Under the pieces are notes generated by a model. That model saw only the letters and a program-made list of their open reading frames with translations, had not been told where the DNA came from and searched no databases. The position numbers were made by a program, and so were the translations under genes. Below are positions 60,870 through 64,000 of a DNA stretch of 64,000 nt, in pieces (position 1 is the first letter of the stretch; each line of letters begins with the position of its first letter). Source of the stretch: Serratia sarumanii (GTDB lineage: Bacteria > Pseudomonadota > Gammaproteobacteria > Enterobacterales > Enterobacteriaceae); contig NZ_CP124750.1 of NCBI RefSeq assembly GCF_029962605.1, forward strand, positions 1,364,001 to 1,428,000, given 5' to 3'.

Positions 60870-61711
60870 TCTTGGGCGATCGGCTGCTTGCCGCTCAGCT
60901 GGCCCCATTCGCTCCAGGCGCCGTCATACAGCTTGACCTGCGGCGCGCCGAGCGACAGCAGGCCGAACGCCAGCACCGCCGCCGTCACGCCGGAGCCGCA
61001 GCTGGTGATGATCGGGCCGTTGATATCCACCCCCTTGTCGTTGAATGTTTGGCGCAGCGCCTCCAGCGATTTGAAGCGGCCGTTTTCCAGCAGCTCGCCG
61101 TACGGAATGTTGATGCTGCCGGGAATATGGCCGCGGTGCAGGCCGGGGCGCGGCTCCGGCGCTTCGGCATAAAAGCGCGGCGCGGCGCGCGCGTCGAGAA
61201 TTTGCACCGGCGTGCCTAACGCCTGCTCCACTTGCCGCATATCCACCACCGCGTCGGCGTTGAACCGGGCGTTGAACGTCTGCGGGGCAGGCTGCGCCGG
61301 GCCGGTTGCCAGCGCCTGGCCCTGCGCGGTCCAGCCGTTCAGCCCTTCGTCCAGCACGTAAACGCGCTCGGCGCCGAAATTGCGGAAAGTCCACCAGCCG
61401 CGCGGCGCGGAGAACTGGTTGCCTTCGTCGTAAATCACCAGGGTATCGCGCTCGCTGATGCCCAGCTTGCCCACCGCCGCGCCAAACTCCGCCGCCGTCG
61501 GCAGCATGTGCGGCAGCGCGGTGTTTTTGTCCGCCACCTCGTCGATATCGAAATAGACCGCGCCTGGGATATGGCCGCGTTCGAACTCGGCAAGCATATC
61601 TTTCTTCGGCGTCAGCCCCACCGGCGACATCCGGACGTCGATCACCACCAGATTTTCATCGTTGATATGTTGCGCAAGCCATTGAGGGGTCACCAGAAAC
61701 GGAGAATTCAT
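60866..61711 (-). CDS. sseA: 3-mercaptopyruvate sulfurtransferase
   Basis: This 281-residue two-domain rhodanese has an inactive N-terminal domain and a C-terminal one with the catalytic loop CGSGVTA (Cys238), which is specific for mercaptopyruvate rather than thiosulfate sulfurtransferases. Length equals E. coli SseA. It transfers sulfur from 3-mercaptopyruvate to cyanide or thiols in the cytoplasm. The start MNSPFLVTPQWL at 61711 is clear by homology; the frame stays open far upstream only because it shadows the MocR gene. Confidence 0.94.
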   Translation of the reverse strand: MNSPFLVTPQWLAQHINDENLVVIDVRMSPVGLTPKKDMLAEFERGHIPGAVYFDIDEVADKNTALPHMLPTAAEFGAAVGKLGISERDTLVIYDEGNQFSAPRGWWTFRNFGAERVYVLDEGLNGWTAQGQALATGPAQPAPQTFNARFNADAVVDMRQVEQALGTPVQILDARAAPRFYAEAPEPRPGLHRGHIPGSINIPYGELLENGRFKSLEALRQTFNDKGVDINGPIITSCGSGVTAAVLAFGLLSLGAPQVKLYDGAWSEWGQLSGKQPIAQD

Positions 61712-61813
61712 CGTATTGTTCGCCTGTTGTGAAAACGGATTTTCACTATACACCAGGCCGTGCCGGGATGGAGTATGATGTTCAGGCAACGGTATGGGCG
61801 GGAGACGGAAAAC

Positions 61814-62236
61814 ATGACGGATCGGGCGTTTGACGGGGCCAAGATCGCGCTGCTGTGCGACGGCCGCCTGCTGGTTTACCAACGGGACGACAAGCCGGGC
61901 ATTCCGTGGCCCGGGATGTGGGATCTGCCCGGCGGCGGGCGGGAAAACGGCGAGACGCCGCTGCAGTGCGTGCTGCGGGAAACGCAGGAAGAGTTTGGGG
62001 TGTTGCTCGCCGAACGCCAGGTTGTCTGGCAGTGGCGTTACGACGGTATTCAGCCCGGCTACCCGCCGACCTGGTTTATGGCCGGAGTGATCACCCCGGC
62101 GCAGATCGCCGCCATTCGCTTTGGCGATGAAGGGCAGCGCTGGCGAATGATGCCGGTAGAGCAGTTTATTCACCACCCGCAGGGCATCGGGCATCTGCGC
62201 CGCCGGGTGGCGGTGTATTGGCTTCAGTCCGCCTGA
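61814..62236 (+). CDS. NUDIX hydrolase
   Basis: This 140-residue protein has a complete Nudix box starting at Gly42: GGRENGE, then TPLQCVL and RETQEEFGV, which satisfies Gx5Ex7REUxEExGU in the catalytic glutamates. It probably hydrolyses a nucleoside diphosphate derivative. WPGMWDLPGG before the box is typical of MutT/ADP-ribose-like members. ATG 61814 follows GGGAGACGG; an in-frame ATG at 61760 is less likely. It overlaps the convergent MocR gene by 13 bp. Confidence 0.88.
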   Translation: MTDRAFDGAKIALLCDGRLLVYQRDDKPGIPWPGMWDLPGGGRENGETPLQCVLRETQEEFGVLLAERQVVWQWRYDGIQPGYPPTWFMAGVITPAQIAAIRFGDEGQRWRMMPVEQFIHHPQGIGHLRRRVAVYWLQSA

Positions 62237-63663
62237 GGTTGCAGCACGCCGCTCGGCATCAGTGCCTGGATGGTGGCGCCGACCCGCTGCACCGCCTGTT
62301 CGATCTCCGCCGTCAGCTTCGGCGCATAGTTGATGCGCAGGCAGTTGCGGTATTTGCCGGCGGCGGAAAAGATGCTGCCGACGGCGATCTGCACGCCCTG
62401 CTGCTCGAGATGGCGGTTCAGCCGCAGGGTGTCGAACGCCTCGTCCAGTTCGATCCACAGCATAAAGCCGCCGCGCGGCCGGCTGACGCGGGTGCCGGCC
62501 GGGAAGTGTTTCAGGATAAGGTCGGTCATGCGATCGCGGTTCTGCTGGTAGCGGGCGCGCATGCGCCGCAGGTGCTGCAGATAGTGCCCGCCGCGGATGA
62601 ATTCGGCGATCGCCAGCTGCGGCTGGGTGGCGGTGGCGCCGGAGCCGATGAACTTCATGTGCAGCACCCGCTCCAGGTAGCGGCCGGGCGCGATCCAGCC
62701 CACCCGCAGCCCCGGCGCCAGCGTTTTGGAAAACGAGCTGCACAGCAGCACGCGGCCGTCTTCGTCGAACGACTTGATGGTGCGCGGCCGCGGGTAGTGA
62801 TAGGCGATGTCGCCGTAGACGTCGTCCTCGATGATCGCCGCGTCGTGGCGCTGCGCCAGCGTCAGCAACCGCTGTTTGTGGGCGTCGGGCATGATGTAGC
62901 CCAGCGGATTGTTGCAGTTGGGCGTCAGCAGAATCGCTTTGATCGGCCACTGTTCCAGCGCCATCTCCAGCGCCGCCAGGCTGACGCCGGTGAGCGGATC
63001 GGTGGGGATTTCCAGCGCCTTGATGCCCAGGCCCTTCAGCGTCTGCATGGTGCCGTGGAAGCAGGGCGAATCGACCGCCACGATGTCGCCGGGTTGGCAA
63101 ACGGCGCGCAGCCCGGCGGAGATCGCCTCCTGGCAGCCGGTGGTGATCAGCAACTGATCGGGGCCGATTTGGCAGCCGGAATCCAGCAGCAGGCGGGCGA
63201 CCTGCTCGCGCAGCGCGGCCACGCCCTGAATGCTGTCGTAATACAGGCTGCGCAGATCGCCGTGGCGGGCGGCGTTGCGCAGGGCGACGATCAGCGGTTT
63301 CATCGTCGGCTCGGCGATATCCGGCATGCCGCGCCCCAGCTGGATCAGGCCCTCGCGCGGCCGGCTGCGCACCAGCTCCAGCACCTGCTCCCATTGCGAA
63401 ATGTCCACCGGCCGCTGCACCGGCGCCGTCATGGCGGGCAGCTCGGCCTGCGCGCGCCGCGTATGCACGAAGTAGCCCGACTTCGGCCGCGCCTCCACCA
63501 GGCGCTGTTCTTCCAGCAGCCGGTAGGCTTGCTGCACCGTGCTGATGCTGACGCCGTGCTCCTGGCTCAGCGCGCGCACCGAAGGCAGGCGATGGCCGGC
63601 GGGATACAGCCCTTGCTGAATGCGTTGGCTGAGAATGGCGGCCAGAGTGGCGTAGCGTGTCAT
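62224..63663 (-). CDS. MocR-type regulator (GntR HTH fused to a class I aminotransferase domain)
   Basis: This 479-residue protein has an N-terminal GntR winged helix (1-70, YPAGHRLPSVRALSQEHGVSISTVQQAYRLLEE) and a fold-type I aminotransferase domain with the PLP lysine Lys313 in SSFSKTLAPGLRVGW. MocR proteins use PLP or an amino acid adduct as signal rather than acting as enzymes. It is divergent from a DUF1127 gene across 180 bp that contains direct and inverted repeats. Control of that gene is a reasonable inference. Confidence 0.9.
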   Translation of the reverse strand: MTRYATLAAILSQRIQQGLYPAGHRLPSVRALSQEHGVSISTVQQAYRLLEEQRLVEARPKSGYFVHTRRAQAELPAMTAPVQRPVDISQWEQVLELVRSRPREGLIQLGRGMPDIAEPTMKPLIVALRNAARHGDLRSLYYDSIQGVAALREQVARLLLDSGCQIGPDQLLITTGCQEAISAGLRAVCQPGDIVAVDSPCFHGTMQTLKGLGIKALEIPTDPLTGVSLAALEMALEQWPIKAILLTPNCNNPLGYIMPDAHKQRLLTLAQRHDAAIIEDDVYGDIAYHYPRPRTIKSFDEDGRVLLCSSFSKTLAPGLRVGWIAPGRYLERVLHMKFIGSGATATQPQLAIAEFIRGGHYLQHLRRMRARYQQNRDRMTDLILKHFPAGTRVSRPRGGFMLWIELDEAFDTLRLNRHLEQQGVQIAVGSIFSAAGKYRNCLRINYAPKLTAEIEQAVQRVGATIQALMPSGVLQPQAD

Positions 63664-63740
63664 ACAGAGGCCTCTTATCGGGATGCAGGATTAAAAAACC
63701 GGTACAGATGCTTTCAAAGTAAACCATTCAGCGGTTTTTT

Positions 63741-63784
63741 TGGCGCAGCTGTATGAAAAAAATAGCGCCAGCGTGAATCTGTAT
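63741..63784. promoter_or_regulatory. repeat-rich operator region of the MocR/DUF1127 pair
   Basis: CTGTAT occurs at 63749-63754 and 63779-63784, 30 bp apart (about three helical turns), and GTACAG, an inverted near-copy, at 63702-63707. TGGCGC (63741) and GCGCCA (63765) form a 6-bp inverted repeat around the first copy. Spaced direct repeats are the known binding mode of several MocR regulators. Confidence 0.5.
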
Positions 63785-63843
63785 TGTTTTTCTCCCGGCG
63801 AGCATGATGACTGCAACGCAAAAACAGCAGGGAGAATAACAAC

Positions 63844-64000
63844 ATGGCACTGTTTGATGGCATGACGACGTGGCGACGGGTAGGCTGGTCACGCTGGCGT
63901 TGGTATTTGTTGCGCCGCAGTACGCGCAGAGAGTTACTGCTGCTGAACGACAGGCAATTGGCGGATATCGGCCTGACGCGGGCGGATGCGCGGCGCGAAG
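63844..64000 (+). CDS. DUF1127 small protein (5' part, cut by window end)
   Basis: The visible 52 residues begin after GGGAGAATAAC and contain the DUF1127 core: many Arg and Trp residues (TTWRRVGWSRWRWYLL), then RELLLLNDRQLADIGLTRADARRE. These small arginine-rich proteins act in phosphate, carbon or stress regulation in alphaproteobacteria, and several bind RNA; the gammaproteobacterial members are poorly known. It is divergent from a MocR regulator. The 3' end lies outside the window. Confidence 0.87.
   Translation, partial: MALFDGMTTWRRVGWSRWRWYLLRRSTRRELLLLNDRQLADIGLTRADARRE

Noticed and set aside
60866..63727. 953-codon minus-strand frame running from the MocR region into sseA
   Set aside because: The upstream two thirds are an alternative frame of the MocR gene and low-complexity Arg/Ala/Pro sequence. 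Only the part from 61711 onward is a real protein (SseA).

Overview
The window looks like chromosome from a GC-rich member of the Enterobacterales, most probably Serratia of the S. marcescens group. This rests on recognisable enterobacterial proteins (Cdh, YajD, LsrK, LsrG, EamA, AmyA, YehS, BhsA-type DUF1471 proteins, SseA), high GC in genes with AT-rich promoters, and a large load of ABC importers, MFS/DMT/LysE exporters and LysR/GntR/TetR/MarR regulators. I saw no rRNA, tRNA, CRISPR array, prophage or intact insertion sequence. The taxonomic call is recognition, not computation.

Left part (1-24 kb). A BtuCD-type ABC importer with a ModE-like operator and a leaderless ModA-like fourth protein (0.74-4.3 kb) is probably for molybdate or tungstate. 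After a hydrolase and cdh comes a MarR-controlled operon for a periplasmic molybdenum hydroxylase with its cytochrome c partner (6.3-10.9 kb), so metal uptake and a molybdoenzyme lie close together. Next come a ParA plus small DNA-binding protein pair with iteron-like repeats, yajD, a LysR/MFS pair, a divergent lsrK/lsrG pair without the rest of the lsr operon, exporters with an AraC regulator, a RIO kinase, cytoplasmic alpha-amylase, and a CsgG/DUF4810/DUF799 lipoprotein operon.

Middle part (24-44.8 kb). It holds a MarR-GNAT fusion, an SLC13-type carrier overlapping convergently with a DapF homologue that has Ser in place of both catalytic Cys, two tandem BhsA-like genes with a divergent TetR gene and shared promoter motifs, a second metNIQ, assorted enzymes, an auxiliary TrpRS behind a complete trp-type attenuator with its own Trp-Trp leader peptide, a phnCDEE importer with a Pho-box-like promoter, yehS, and an enhancin/M60 metalloprotease.

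Right part (44.9-64 kb). A sigma54 promoter with an NtrC-like site precedes a 12-kb nitrogen-scavenging unit: allophanate hydrolase, urea carboxylase, a GntR regulator and urtABCDE. Imported urea would be carboxylated to allophanate and hydrolysed to ammonia, and no urease is present here. After it come a parDE module whose toxin looks frameshifted, a DUF2165 membrane protein, a Fur-boxed FAD monooxygenase, a LysR gene, sseA, a NUDIX hydrolase, a MocR-type regulator and a divergent DUF1127 gene cut by the window end.

The best candidates for undescribed biology are the Ser/Ser DapF homologue, the attenuated auxiliary TrpRS of Gram-positive type, the four-component molybdate locus with a cytosolic binding protein, and the chromosomal ParA/repeat locus.
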